DNA from: Evtepia gabavorous
GTDB lineage: Bacteria; Bacillota; Clostridia; Oscillospirales; Oscillospiraceae
Assembly: GCF_003425665.1 (NCBI RefSeq)
Contig: NZ_QQRQ01000003.1
Span: 62,001 to 126,000, forward strand
DNA: 64,000 bases
Reading direction: 5' to 3'
Shown here one piece after another: positions 52,120-61,386 of the stretch. The first letter of the stretch is position 1; each line of letters opens with the position of its first letter. The notes beneath the pieces were generated by a model that saw only the letters and a program-made list of their open reading frames with translations, made no database searches and was not told the DNA's origin. Made by a program: the position numbers and the translations under genes.

Positions 52120-52803
52120 ATGAAAACCCTGTACAACGGAAAGACGAAGACGGTCATGCTGGACGAAGCCACTGGTGTGGTGAATCTCTTCTTTAAGGAT
52201 TCCGCCACGGGAGAAAACGGTGTCTTTGACCCCGGCTCCAACACCGTGGGTGGCAGTGTGGAAGGCAAAGGAAAGATCGGCCTGAAAATCTCCAAGCACT
52301 TTTTCGAAATCATGGAGAAAAACGGCATTCCCACCCACTATCTGGGCGCGGATGTGGAGCAGGGCCTGATGCAGGTGCGCAAGCTGACCGTGCCGAAGCT
52401 GGAGTTTGTGCTGCGTTATTACACGGCTGGCTCTATGTGCCGCCGGTTTAGCCTGGAAGAGGGCATTGTCTTTGATCCTCCCTATACGGAGGTCACATTG
52501 AAGGACGATGAGCAGGGAGATCCTCTGATCAGTGAGCGCCTGTGCATCATGAAAGGGATGCTGGCCCCTGGTCAGTACGACGAGGCGCTGGGCATTCTGG
52601 TCAAGGTAGGAGAGGTTCTGAAGAAGGAACTGTCCGCTATGGGCCTGACGCTCATTGATTTTAAGATTGAGGTAGGCTATGATGAAAACGGCAAGATGTA
52701 TGTGGTGGATGAAATTACCCCTGACATCTGGAGAGTCCGGGACGAGAAGGGGAACATCCCCAACCAGATCGACTGCGCGAAAATGATTCTGGAGAAAATT
52801 TAA
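52120..52803 (+). CDS. purC: Phosphoribosylaminoimidazole-succinocarboxamide synthase
   Basis: A 227-residue SAICAR synthase of purine synthesis, joining aspartate to CAIR with ATP. Recognisable segments are LYNGKTKTV at the N-terminus, NGIPTHYLG near 68, RRFSLEEG, KDDEQGDPLIS and the C-terminal LIDFKIEVGYDENG and DEITPDIWRV. The length is normal for the short bacterial form. ATG 52120 follows AGGGAGGAC. It stands alone rather than in a pur cluster, between an extended -10 promoter and a strong terminator. Confidence 0.95.
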   Translation: MKTLYNGKTKTVMLDEATGVVNLFFKDSATGENGVFDPGSNTVGGSVEGKGKIGLKISKHFFEIMEKNGIPTHYLGADVEQGLMQVRKLTVPKLEFVLRYYTAGSMCRRFSLEEGIVFDPPYTEVTLKDDEQGDPLISERLCIMKGMLAPGQYDEALGILVKVGEVLKKELSAMGLTLIDFKIEVGYDENGKMYVVDEITPDIWRVRDEKGNIPNQIDCAKMILEKI

Positions 52804-52818
52804 CAGCGTGATAGAAGG

Positions 52819-52853
52819 AACTTCCTCCCTGCTGTACGGGGAGGAAGTTTTTT
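52819..52853 (+). terminator. Terminator of purC
   Basis: AACTTCCTCCC (52819) pairs with GGGAGGAAGTT (52839), followed by a T tract. Confidence 0.92.
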
Positions 52854-52898
52854 ACCTCAATGGAGGGCAGTACACTCCACAAAAAATTCAAATTTCTC

Positions 52899-52907
52899 TG
52901 GTATACT
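52899..52907 (+). promoter_or_regulatory. Extended -10 promoter of the exporter two-component system
   Basis: TGGTATACT fits an extended -10 box, 20 bases before the response regulator start. It sits in the palindrome GGTATACTACC, a possible binding site. Confidence 0.5.
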
Positions 52908-52927
52908 ACCATTTGAGGTGAAAAAGA

Positions 52928-53599
52928 ATGTTTCGAATTTTAATTGTAGAGGATGAGCCTGATATTGGGGAACTCCTCCAGAACTATTTGGAGCATGCCG
53001 GGTATGTGACCCGTTTGGCCCAGGAGGGACAGGGTGCGTTGACGCTGTTTTATCAGGAAACCTTTGACTTAGTGCTTTTGGACTTGATGCTCCCCAAGAT
53101 GGACGGATATGCACTCTGCCAAGCCATCCGGGAACAGTCTGACGTACCAGTTATCATGGTGACTGCGTTGGACAGTGAGGAGCATCAGCTGCAGGGCTTT
53201 CAGTTCAACATTGATGATTATGTAACCAAGCCCTTCTCCATCCCCGTTCTGTTGCAGAAAATTCGAGCAGTTCTTCGCCGGACCACAGGGCACGCCGGAG
53301 ATGAGCCCATCTGTTATCGGAACCTAACCTTGGATTTGGAGGGATATCAGGCCTATCTGGGAGGAACCCCTGTCGATTTGACAAGGCGGGAGATTGCACT
53401 GCTGCGGACCCTGTTAGAGAACCAGGGGCGGGTTCTAACCCGGCAGATGCTGCTCAACCGTGTGTGGAGCTACGATTTCTACGGGGATGAGCGAATTGTG
53501 GATACACATATCAAAAATCTACGAAAAAAATTGGAGGCGGATTATATTGAGACGGTGCGCGGCGTGGGTTACCGAATGGAGCGGGAAAATAAGACGTAA
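52928..53599 (+). CDS. OmpR-family response regulator
   Basis: A 223-residue regulator with receiver domain (LVLLDLMLPKMDG with the phosphoacceptor Asp near 52, and DDYVTKPF) and winged-helix output domain (LTRREIALLRTLL, ERIVDTHIKNLRKKLE). ATG 52928 follows GAGGTGAA. It precedes a kinase and an ABC exporter on the same strand, the layout of antibiotic- or envelope-stress-sensing systems in Firmicutes. Likely target: the exporter operon at 54993. Confidence 0.93.
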   Translation: MFRILIVEDEPDIGELLQNYLEHAGYVTRLAQEGQGALTLFYQETFDLVLLDLMLPKMDGYALCQAIREQSDVPVIMVTALDSEEHQLQGFQFNIDDYVTKPFSIPVLLQKIRAVLRRTTGHAGDEPICYRNLTLDLEGYQAYLGGTPVDLTRREIALLRTLLENQGRVLTRQMLLNRVWSYDFYGDERIVDTHIKNLRKKLEADYIETVRGVGYRMERENKT

Positions 53600-53606
53600 T
53601 CTGCCA

Positions 53607-54929
53607 GTGAAAATTTTCTGTTTTACCTGCCTGCTCCTGTTGGCTGTCTGTATTGTGACCTACGGTCTGATCGCCTGGATGATGCCGGTGACATACCAGG
53701 CAGACAGAAACCGCGTGTTATCGGAGCAGGCGGAGAGTTTGATCCAAGAGTTGAGCAAGACTACGCTATCTGCGTGTGGCCCGCTGCTGGAGAAATTTGC
53801 GTCGGATTATGATGCCCAAGTGAGTATTTTAGATGAAACTGGTCAGCCGGTGGCGGGGACAAAGGACCTTGCACAAACAGAGGAGGAAGAGGGCCGGGTG
53901 ACGTTTAGCCAGATTCAAACGGAGGAGGGCATGACGCTGCAAACCAACGAATCAATACACATTACCCAAACCGTTGCGACTCCGTTTTCTTTTCAAGGCA
54001 GTCAGGATGTGTATCAGCTGATGGTGGTAGGCAGAATCCGAGGGGTGAATCAAGCGATGGAAGCCTTGGGGAAATTATGGCCTTGGCTGCTGGCCTCGGT
54101 GGTGTCGGTGTCTATTTTGGGGTCCTTTTTCTACGCCCGCTATGTTACCCGGCTATCCCGCGCCATGGGGGAGCTGCAGGGGGCGAATGAGGCGCTGCGG
54201 CGAGACATGGAACGAGAGCGGGAAATGGAGCGGCAGCGGATGGAATTCTTTGCCGCAGCTTCCCATGAACTAAAGACGCCGATCACCATTGTCAAAGGGC
54301 AGCTGGGAGGGATGCTGGACGGGGTGGGGGTCTATGCCGACCGGGAGCGATACCTGGCCAGAAGTCTGCAAGTGATGGGCAGCATGGAGCGTTTGGTGGG
54401 GGAACTCCTGACCCTTTCCCGGATGGAAGGGGAGAAGGTCCGCCGTGGCATAAAGCCTCTGAATCTAACCGATCTCCTGACTGCCTGTGTGGAGGAATAC
54501 ACGGACCTCTTTGCCCAAAAGGAGCAGACGCTGCATGTTTCCCTTGCGCCGGACCTTCGGGTACCGGGAGAGTGGAATTTACTCTCCAAGGCGGTCTGCA
54601 ATCTTTTAACCAATGGAGCCATGTATTCCCCGGACGGGGCGGAACTTTTTCTCTCTGCTCGGGAGGAAGGGGAGCAGATCTATTTCTCTCTGGAAAACAC
54701 AGGGGTTCACCTGTCAGAAGAAAGGATTCCCCATCTGTTTGAGGCCTTTTACCGGGGGGAGGGCTCTCGCAACCGGCAGACGGGCGGAAGCGGTTTGGGG
54801 CTGTACCTGGTGAAACGGATTCTGGAATACCATTGTGGGGAGATACGGATTAGAAATACCGCCGCTGGAGTCTGTGTGGAAGTTTGGCTGCCCAGAACCA
54901 ACTCCACAGAAACTACAACTTCCTGCTAA
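53607..54929 (+). CDS. Sensor histidine kinase
   Basis: A kinase of about 440 residues with two spans (about 5-25 and 150-172) flanking an external domain of roughly 120 residues. HisKA has the His in AASHELKTPIT, and the HATPase domain has NLLTNGAMYS, the N box region, and GGSGLGLYL. The start is uncertain: GTG 53607 lies eight bases after the regulator stop, but no good ribosome site precedes it; an upstream frame would overlap the regulator. It ends before a hairpin that separates it from the exporter genes. Confidence 0.88.
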   Translation: MKIFCFTCLLLLAVCIVTYGLIAWMMPVTYQADRNRVLSEQAESLIQELSKTTLSACGPLLEKFASDYDAQVSILDETGQPVAGTKDLAQTEEEEGRVTFSQIQTEEGMTLQTNESIHITQTVATPFSFQGSQDVYQLMVVGRIRGVNQAMEALGKLWPWLLASVVSVSILGSFFYARYVTRLSRAMGELQGANEALRRDMEREREMERQRMEFFAAASHELKTPITIVKGQLGGMLDGVGVYADRERYLARSLQVMGSMERLVGELLTLSRMEGEKVRRGIKPLNLTDLLTACVEEYTDLFAQKEQTLHVSLAPDLRVPGEWNLLSKAVCNLLTNGAMYSPDGAELFLSAREEGEQIYFSLENTGVHLSEERIPHLFEAFYRGEGSRNRQTGGSGLGLYLVKRILEYHCGEIRIRNTAAGVCVEVWLPRTNSTETTTSC

Positions 54930-54951
54930 ATTAACTCCATATTTTTTTGCT

Positions 54952-54989
54952 ATCCTTTCCTTGCTCTTAAAAGCAAGGAAAGGATTTTT
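54952..54989 (+). terminator. Hairpin that terminates and may hide the next ribosome site
   Basis: ATCCTTTCCTTGC (54952) pairs with GCAAGGAAAGGAT (54973) and a T tract follows. The right arm contains AAGGA, the only ribosome site for the ABC gene at 54993. So the stem ends transcription from the kinase gene and could hide the site on read-through RNA. Confidence 0.82.
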
Positions 54990-54992
54990 GCG

Positions 54993-55853
54993 ATGAAACT
55001 ACAGATGGAACATTTAACCATGACCTATCCCACCGGAAAGAAGGCGCTTCAGGATATGAGCCTTACATTGAGCAGTCCCCAGATGATTGGACTGCTGGGG
55101 CCAAATGGAGCGGGAAAGTCCACCCTGATGAAGCTTCTGACGGCGGCGCTGCTTCCCACCCAGGGAAGCATTTTTGTGGACGCGCGGCCCCTGGCCAAAA
55201 GCGAAGGGGCCTTGAAAGCCCAGCTTGGCTATCTGCCCCAGGACTTTGGACTTTATGAGGAGCTAACGGTAACCCAGTTTCTGGACTATATGGCTGCCTT
55301 AAAGGGCATTCGTGCCCCCAAAGCAGAGATTCGGCGGGTTTTGTCGGACACCAATTTGACGCCGCAGCGGCGAGCCAGGATTCGTACCCTTTCCGGCGGG
55401 CAACGCCAGCGGGTGGGGATTGCGCAGGCGCTGCTGGGCTCCCCTCAGCTCTTGATTTTGGATGAGCCTACCGTGGGGCTGGACCCGGAGGAGCGGATTC
55501 ATTTCCGCAACCTATTTGCACAGGAGGCCAAAGATAAATTGGTTCTGCTGTCCACCCACATTATTGAGGATGTGCAGTCTGTGTGTGACCGTCTCATTGT
55601 CATTCATGGGGGAGAGCTCCTGTTTGACGGACGCCCTGAGCAGCTGGTTGCCCGGGCCCAGGGACACGTGGGGGTGTTCCAAGGCTATCCGCCCCAAGGA
55701 ATTTCCTGCGAGGTAACTGCCCAGGTCAACACAGCCGGAGGAATCTTATGCCGGGCTGTGGCGGAGAAACTACCGGAGACAGTTCAGAAAGTAGAGCCTA
55801 CCTTAGAGGATGCCTATGTCTATCTGGTGGGGAAGGAGGGGAAGCGGCCATGA
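54993..55853 (+). CDS. ABC transporter ATP-binding protein
   Basis: A 286-residue ATPase. Walker A GPNGAGKST near 37, Q-loop LPQDFGLYEEL, signature LSGGQRQRV near 133, Walker B LLILDEPTVGLDPE near 150 and the switch His in STHIIEDV. The C-terminal tail of about 70 residues is that of drug or peptide exporters of the CcmA type. ATG 54993 uses AAGGA inside the hairpin. The stop overlaps the permease start by four bases (ATGA). Confidence 0.93.
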   Translation: MKLQMEHLTMTYPTGKKALQDMSLTLSSPQMIGLLGPNGAGKSTLMKLLTAALLPTQGSIFVDARPLAKSEGALKAQLGYLPQDFGLYEELTVTQFLDYMAALKGIRAPKAEIRRVLSDTNLTPQRRARIRTLSGGQRQRVGIAQALLGSPQLLILDEPTVGLDPEERIHFRNLFAQEAKDKLVLLSTHIIEDVQSVCDRLIVIHGGELLFDGRPEQLVARAQGHVGVFQGYPPQGISCEVTAQVNTAGGILCRAVAEKLPETVQKVEPTLEDAYVYLVGKEGKRP

Positions 55854-58081
55854 CAGTTTGGCGTGACCTTCGAGTGGAGTGGATGCGTCTGTTTCGGTCC
55901 AAGGGAACCTGGCTGGCATTGCTGGCCGCTTCCGCTGCCCCCTTGGTGGGCTATGGACTCTATCAGCCCGCCGGGGGCGGTACAACCGCGGCCTTGGTTC
56001 TTCTGAATCCCATGCTGGCAGGCGCGCTGGGCGGGGCGCTTGCGTTTGCGGTGTTAACTTTGTCAGAGATGAACCGGGTCAAAAAGGGGAGAATGGGACC
56101 TTTGACAGACAGTGTGGTCTCTCCCCTGCGGATGGCTGTGGTTCGGACCGTTGTGCTGATGCTGACCGCAGTAGTGTCCTCTCTGGTGACCAGTCTACTT
56201 TACCTTCCCTATACCTGGTACCGGTTGGGGGAGACCTTTCAGGGAAAGGAATATGTCCAAGTCGCCCTGCTGTTTTTGCTTCCCTTTCTGGAAATGACGG
56301 TTTTGGCGGCTGCTGCGTTTTACCAAATATTCCAGCGGGTGGATGTCTGTGTGCTGCTTCTCCTGGCACTTTTGCTGGTGGGACTGGGCCCTTGGAGTCA
56401 GGACACCTATTTGCTGTACTGGATGGATTTGTCCAACCTGGGTTTTTCCGGAGACTTAGGCAATACGACGATTTTCCGGCTGGCGCGGTACAGCCGTTTG
56501 CTGTGGCTGTGCCTCTTTGGCGGGCTCTGGGTGGGGTCCCTTCTGTGCGTTCGAAACCACGGCAGGGGTATTTTTGGCTCCATGGCTTGCTATGGGCGAA
56601 AGCTCTACTTGCCGCTGCTGGCGGCTTGTCTTCTGGTAAGCGGAGCTGGCTTGTATTTCCGCCAACCTTACCTGGACCATGCTCCGCCTGTCTCTTTGGA
56701 TACCGGCAATGTAACAGGGGGAGGGACGGCCTATTCCAGCATGGAGGAGACGGAAGAACCTACGGTGGTCATTCATAAGACGCAGCTGGAGCTGCTGGTT
56801 CATCCGGAACAAGGCACGGCAGAGGGAAACGCGACCTATGAGGTGGAAAACATCAGCGGTACGGAACAGGCGTGTCTGCTGGATATTAATCCAGGCTATA
56901 CTGTTGAGCTTATTTTGGTGAATGGAGAAGAGGTTCCGTTTACGGATCAACACAACGATCAGTTTATCTCTTTGAAAAATATCTCCCTCACGCTCCCTGC
57001 GCAAAAGAATTTGCAGGTGGAGATTTCCTATCAAGGGCGCATTCAACTGCCTGCGAACACAGGGGTGTTGGCCATTTATGATGAGATCACGCCGGAGTAC
57101 ATCAGCATGGGCGGCAATAGCGTGCTTCCTGCCCTTCACGGGGAGACGGCGGAAGATTGCACCTTTACCGGCCGCGTTACTTTGCCGGAGCAGTTGCAGA
57201 TGGTGTCGAAAGGAAAGCCGGCGCAAGTGGTGGGAGAGGGGGAAGGAACCCGAACCTGGCATTTGGAAGGAACGGGACTCCGCCCGGCCTTTTTCGCGGG
57301 AAACTATGTCTGTGTCAAACTCAAGGGCACAGCATTCCCGGTGTATTTCTGGTATAGTGCGACCCACCAAACGGAGTTTACCTCGTTGGGGATTGAGCGT
57401 TTGCTGACAGACACCGTATCTTACTGCACGGCGCATTATGGGGCGCTGCCCTATACAGAGGAGTATCCACTCAATATCGTGATGACCAGCGCCCACATGA
57501 TGGGCGGTGGTGCCGCGGACAATCTCAGCTATATGGGGGAACTTTTCTTTTCGGAGGACAACCTGAAAGACCCCTCTAAGGGGGCCAGTGCGGAAGAGGT
57601 GATTGCCCATGAAATTGTGCACCAGTGGTGGGGCAGCCAGTGCCCCATCATGGATCTGGAAAATACGGATTGGAGCGCGGAAGCTCTGACCTGCTACACC
57701 ACATACCGGATGATGAAAGAATGGAAGGGAGCGGACTATGCCCAGCAGTTCTACGTGGACCAGTGGCAGACGCGGTATGATGATATGATGGATCAGTTTT
57801 ACCTCCGCAATCCGCAGTATATCAGCCGTTTGTCAGAGGAGCATCAAGCCTCTATACAAGCCCTGATCTTTGACGCCAGCACCTATGGAAAGGCACCTTT
57901 GCAGGTGAAACAGGCGGAGACCTTGGTGGGTGGAGAGGCGGCAATGGACGCTATCCTCCAAACCCTCTTCCAACAGGGGGGAACGGAGATGCCTCCCTAT
58001 GTCACTTGGCAGGACTTTTTGGATGCCTGCGGCCTGACAGAGGATCAGCTTGCGGTGAAAGGGGGACATGGAAATGGTTAA
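55850..58081 (+). CDS. ABC-2 permease fused to an M1-type peptidase domain
   Basis: A 743-residue protein. Residues 1-290 have about six or seven spans of the ABC-2 permease type; residues about 300-730 are an external aminopeptidase-like domain. HEIVH at 587-591 and the third zinc ligand Glu611 in WSAEALTCY mark an M1 metallopeptidase, with 19 residues between the His and Glu instead of the usual 18. No clear GAMEN motif: the equivalent region reads GGGAADNLS. Activity is therefore not certain. ATG 55850 follows GGGGAAG. A permease-peptidase fusion suggests that it acts on an exported peptide, which is inference. Confidence 0.82.
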   Translation: MTVWRDLRVEWMRLFRSKGTWLALLAASAAPLVGYGLYQPAGGGTTAALVLLNPMLAGALGGALAFAVLTLSEMNRVKKGRMGPLTDSVVSPLRMAVVRTVVLMLTAVVSSLVTSLLYLPYTWYRLGETFQGKEYVQVALLFLLPFLEMTVLAAAAFYQIFQRVDVCVLLLLALLLVGLGPWSQDTYLLYWMDLSNLGFSGDLGNTTIFRLARYSRLLWLCLFGGLWVGSLLCVRNHGRGIFGSMACYGRKLYLPLLAACLLVSGAGLYFRQPYLDHAPPVSLDTGNVTGGGTAYSSMEETEEPTVVIHKTQLELLVHPEQGTAEGNATYEVENISGTEQACLLDINPGYTVELILVNGEEVPFTDQHNDQFISLKNISLTLPAQKNLQVEISYQGRIQLPANTGVLAIYDEITPEYISMGGNSVLPALHGETAEDCTFTGRVTLPEQLQMVSKGKPAQVVGEGEGTRTWHLEGTGLRPAFFAGNYVCVKLKGTAFPVYFWYSATHQTEFTSLGIERLLTDTVSYCTAHYGALPYTEEYPLNIVMTSAHMMGGGAADNLSYMGELFFSEDNLKDPSKGASAEEVIAHEIVHQWWGSQCPIMDLENTDWSAEALTCYTTYRMMKEWKGADYAQQFYVDQWQTRYDDMMDQFYLRNPQYISRLSEEHQASIQALIFDASTYGKAPLQVKQAETLVGGEAAMDAILQTLFQQGGTEMPPYVTWQDFLDACGLTEDQLAVKGGHGNG

Positions 58082-58772
58082 GATTTTCTACTATGAGCTT
58101 CGCCGTCTGTTGGGAAATCGGTTTACCGTTGGCTTGCTCTTGGTGGCCCTGCTATATGGGTACTGGACCATGCGAGGGGAAATCCTGTTGGGTATAGCGA
58201 ATACGGCGCCCTTTTCCCCTTGGAGTTTTGGGGCTTATCTGGCCGAAATGATGCCATTGCTCCTGGTAGCTCTGCTCTGTTTTCTTTCTATTCTCACCTC
58301 TGACACAGGAAAACGGGTGGAAGTTTTGATTGCGGCAACCCCGCTTTCCCAAGCGGTCCACTGCCGGATTCGGTATACTGCGGTCACGGTGGCATTTCTT
58401 GTGGTCACAGCAGTGCCTGTGGTGTACGCCGTTGGATTTTATGGGATCATTTTTGGGGCGATAGACTGGAACACGCTGCTGCTGCCCCTGGTGATAACTG
58501 TGTTTCCGCCTTTCTTGCTGGTCATGGGCACGGGGCTTTGGCTGGGACGTGTGCATCATAGACTCTTGATGGCGCTGGTGGCTGTGGTTTTGCTTCTGGC
58601 AGTTGTGCCGGTGCCATCTTGGATGGACCTTTATGGAGGAACTTTCTTTTCCTCTTATCCGGATTCCCTGGGGGTCCTGGACCCGCCCTTTCAGCTGCCG
58701 GCCTCTGTGATCGCCGGAAAAGTGACGGTCTCTGCCTTGGGAGCGGGGTTCGTTGCCGACGCGGCCCGGTGA
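58068..58772 (+). CDS. ABC-2-type permease subunit
   Basis: A 234-residue membrane protein with about six spans and no recognised motif. It starts MEMVKIFYYELRRLLGNRF, with the short cytoplasmic start common in ABC-2 permeases. The gene overlaps the end of the fusion gene by 14 bases, with AAAGGGGGA before its ATG. It likely pairs with the first permease and the ATPase. The C-terminus seems short, ending at VADAAR without a last hydrophobic span. Confidence 0.8.
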   Translation: MEMVKIFYYELRRLLGNRFTVGLLLVALLYGYWTMRGEILLGIANTAPFSPWSFGAYLAEMMPLLLVALLCFLSILTSDTGKRVEVLIAATPLSQAVHCRIRYTAVTVAFLVVTAVPVVYAVGFYGIIFGAIDWNTLLLPLVITVFPPFLLVMGTGLWLGRVHHRLLMALVAVVLLLAVVPVPSWMDLYGGTFFSSYPDSLGVLDPPFQLPASVIAGKVTVSALGAGFVADAAR

Positions 58773-58780
58773 AAAGAGTA

Positions 58781-58814
58781 AGCGAGCAGGACAGCAGACG
58801 CTGTCCTGCTCGCT
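58781..58814. terminator. Stem between convergent transcripts
   Basis: A 15-bp perfect stem (58781-58795 with 58800-58814) lies between the convergent exporter and FtsX genes. A T-containing tail is seen on the minus strand only, so it may stop the FtsX transcript best. Confidence 0.75.
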
Positions 58815-58829
58815 GTGAAACAAGGAATT

Positions 58830-61373
58830 TTAATCAATGGCCCGAAGGCGTTCCACGATGCTCTGCTTTTCCAGGTTTCGAAAACAGAGAACAGGAATGA
58901 GCCAGGCGAAAACGAGAAGGATCGGAGTGCAGAGAAGAAGGGGGAAGAGTGTGAATTGGAAGGTATAGAATCCATCTGCGGTCATCGCACGGACCAGGAC
59001 GCCGACCACGACGGCGCTGAGCAGATAGGAGAGGAGCAGCGTGATACCGGCGTAAGAGAGTCCCTCCAAGGTCAGCATGGTTCGCAGCTGCCGTTTGGTC
59101 ATACCCACACTTTGGATCATGGCGAACTCCCGCTTCCGGGAGACAATGGCGGTGACCATACTGTTGACAAAGTTGAGTACGCCAACCAGGGCAATCACCA
59201 CGCTGATGGCGTATCCCATGACGGAGGAGGAGCGGGTCTGTGCTTCGTATTGGTCTATCATAGTTTGCCGGGAGGTGATGTTCATACCAATGGCTTGGGT
59301 TTGCTGATAATCAGTGAGCAGTGCAGAGACTGCGTCCAGACTTTCATCGGCGACGTTAAAATAGAATTTCCGCAGATGATTTTGCGGGAAGAGCTGGGTA
59401 AATACATCGGCCTGCAACACCAGAGGAAGGTCAAATGCGGGGGTGGTTCCCGCCACCATGGGCTGGAGGGGAGAGAGGATTGCCATGACGGTAAATGTCC
59501 GTCCTTCTATCTGAATCTCTTCTCCCACCGCATAAGTGGGCAGGCCGCCGGATTGGGCCTCTGCTGCGGGCCCGATGGCAAGGACATAGTTTCCGGTGGC
59601 AAAAGCCTCTGGATCATATGTCCCGTCCAGGAGATAATCTCCGCTGGCGGCGGCCTCCAGGATTAACCCGTCTGCGCCATAAACGGTGTGGGTGAGGGTG
59701 GCACCGGCGACTGCTTGATCGAAGCTGGCTTTCCAGGTGGGGAACATGGGGTCGTAGGAGGCAAATTCGTCCAAACGGTCTTGGGTATAATAGGTGGAAA
59801 GATTCTCCGCAGCCTTCTGGCTGACGGGAAGGGACACTTCTTGGGCGTACAGCCGGCCAGTGGCCTCCACAGTGCCCAAGCGGTTGAGCTGATCCAGGAG
59901 ACTCTGCTGAATGGTCTGGCTGTTGGGGTCATACCCGTCGGCACTTTGGTTTGTGGCATCATCCAGCTGGAAGTCTGCCACGGAGAGGTCCAGGAGATAT
60001 TTCTCCACATCGAAGCTGGCGTTTTTGGCGTAGAAAAAGCTCATGAGCACCAAACCAAGGGTAAGGGAGCAGAGGACAAGAAAGGTCCGTTTTTTGTTAC
60101 GCCACAGATTGGCCCAGGCCATGGCGGCCAAGGAGGCGCCCCGCCGCCCTTTTTTCTCCTTCTTTCTGGAGCCTGGGGCGGCATCTGTGTACCGCAGTGC
60201 TTCCACTGGGGAGACCTTTCCGGCCAGCCGGGCGGGAAGGAGGCACGAGATGATAACGGTCAAGTAGGCAAATAGAGCTGACCCCACGAAAATCAGGGGA
60301 TGGACGGATACTGTGGGGGTAAAATCCTGGGTGGCGATCAGAATTGGGACCAGCTGATGCCCCAACAGATACCCCAGAACGAGTCCAAGGGGAATCCCGA
60401 TGAGGGAGAGCCGGTTTCCCTGCCCGAAAATGATGCGTCGGATCTGCCTTTTGGTGGCGCCCAGGGTTTTCAGCTGACCATAGAAGGCGATTTCCGAAGC
60501 CACAGAGATTTGAAACACGTTAAAGATGATCAAATATCCAGCCAGAAATACCAGTACCATGCCCACATACATGGGGATATTTTCCGCGAAAATCATTTGC
60601 TGGGTCTCCGCGCTGTATGCCAGGTTGGTGGTAAATTTCACCTTGCCGGTCAGGCCGCAGTCTGCCAGAATTTGTGCGGTTTTTTCCTCGATTCCATCGG
60701 CATCGGCAAAGGTCAGGCACAGGTTTCGGGTGCCGAGGATTTGCCCCTCTGCCGGCCCCTCGGCCCCGCCGCAGGCGGATAAAGCGAAGTCCTCGCTGAC
60801 CCAGGCCATGCTGGCGTAGACGGATTCGTTGCCCTCCCAGAAACCGCAGAGGGTAAATGTGTTGGAAATTGATGCACTGCTGGAGAGATCGGGGCGCCAA
60901 GAGAGGGTGACTGTCTGCCCCAGGGCAGGGGAGATCCCCAGCCGGTGCAGGACTTGGGTGTCCAGGGCAATTTCGTCGGCCCGCTGTGGCAGCCGGCCTG
61001 TTGTGGGAGAGGCAAAGCAGGATTCCGCGTAGGAATCGCTGGCGAAGCGAATCTCCACCTGACGACCGGCCAGAGCCTGATTTTCCACGGTGCCCACCAG
61101 AATGGATTTGCCCCAGGACACCACGTCTGGGTGAGAGACAATTTTTTCAATTTCCGCATCAAGAATGGACTTGGTGCTGGTGTGTGCTGTGGTACCTGCC
61201 TGCCGAAGATACATCTCCGTCATGTTTTGGCCCATGCTCTGGGATAGGGTGAACAATGTGGTGAACATCATGGTGGTCAGCAGGATGGCGAGAATGGCCA
61301 CCAGATTGCGGCTTTTGCTGCGCCGAAAGGTGCGGGCGGTGAGCGTTCCTAAGATAGAGGTCTTTCGTTTCAT
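58830..61373 (-). CDS. FtsX/MacB-type ABC transporter permease
   Basis: An 847-residue permease with one N-terminal span (about 20-45), a large external domain, three spans near 260-390, a second external domain and three spans near the C-terminus. This two-FtsX-unit plan is typical of large Firmicute exporters of the BceB/MacB superfamily. Segments such as GATKRQIRRIIFGQG and GMTKRQLRTMLTLEG are the cytoplasmic coupling loops of the two halves. ATG 61373 follows AAGGAGG; the frame open to 61442 has no such site. It is 13 bases downstream of its ATPase gene. Confidence 0.92.
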   Translation of the reverse strand: MKRKTSILGTLTARTFRRSKSRNLVAILAILLTTMMFTTLFTLSQSMGQNMTEMYLRQAGTTAHTSTKSILDAEIEKIVSHPDVVSWGKSILVGTVENQALAGRQVEIRFASDSYAESCFASPTTGRLPQRADEIALDTQVLHRLGISPALGQTVTLSWRPDLSSSASISNTFTLCGFWEGNESVYASMAWVSEDFALSACGGAEGPAEGQILGTRNLCLTFADADGIEEKTAQILADCGLTGKVKFTTNLAYSAETQQMIFAENIPMYVGMVLVFLAGYLIIFNVFQISVASEIAFYGQLKTLGATKRQIRRIIFGQGNRLSLIGIPLGLVLGYLLGHQLVPILIATQDFTPTVSVHPLIFVGSALFAYLTVIISCLLPARLAGKVSPVEALRYTDAAPGSRKKEKKGRRGASLAAMAWANLWRNKKRTFLVLCSLTLGLVLMSFFYAKNASFDVEKYLLDLSVADFQLDDATNQSADGYDPNSQTIQQSLLDQLNRLGTVEATGRLYAQEVSLPVSQKAAENLSTYYTQDRLDEFASYDPMFPTWKASFDQAVAGATLTHTVYGADGLILEAAASGDYLLDGTYDPEAFATGNYVLAIGPAAEAQSGGLPTYAVGEEIQIEGRTFTVMAILSPLQPMVAGTTPAFDLPLVLQADVFTQLFPQNHLRKFYFNVADESLDAVSALLTDYQQTQAIGMNITSRQTMIDQYEAQTRSSSVMGYAISVVIALVGVLNFVNSMVTAIVSRKREFAMIQSVGMTKRQLRTMLTLEGLSYAGITLLLSYLLSAVVVGVLVRAMTADGFYTFQFTLFPLLLCTPILLVFAWLIPVLCFRNLEKQSIVERLRAID

Positions 61374-61386
61374 TGTGCTGGCCTCC

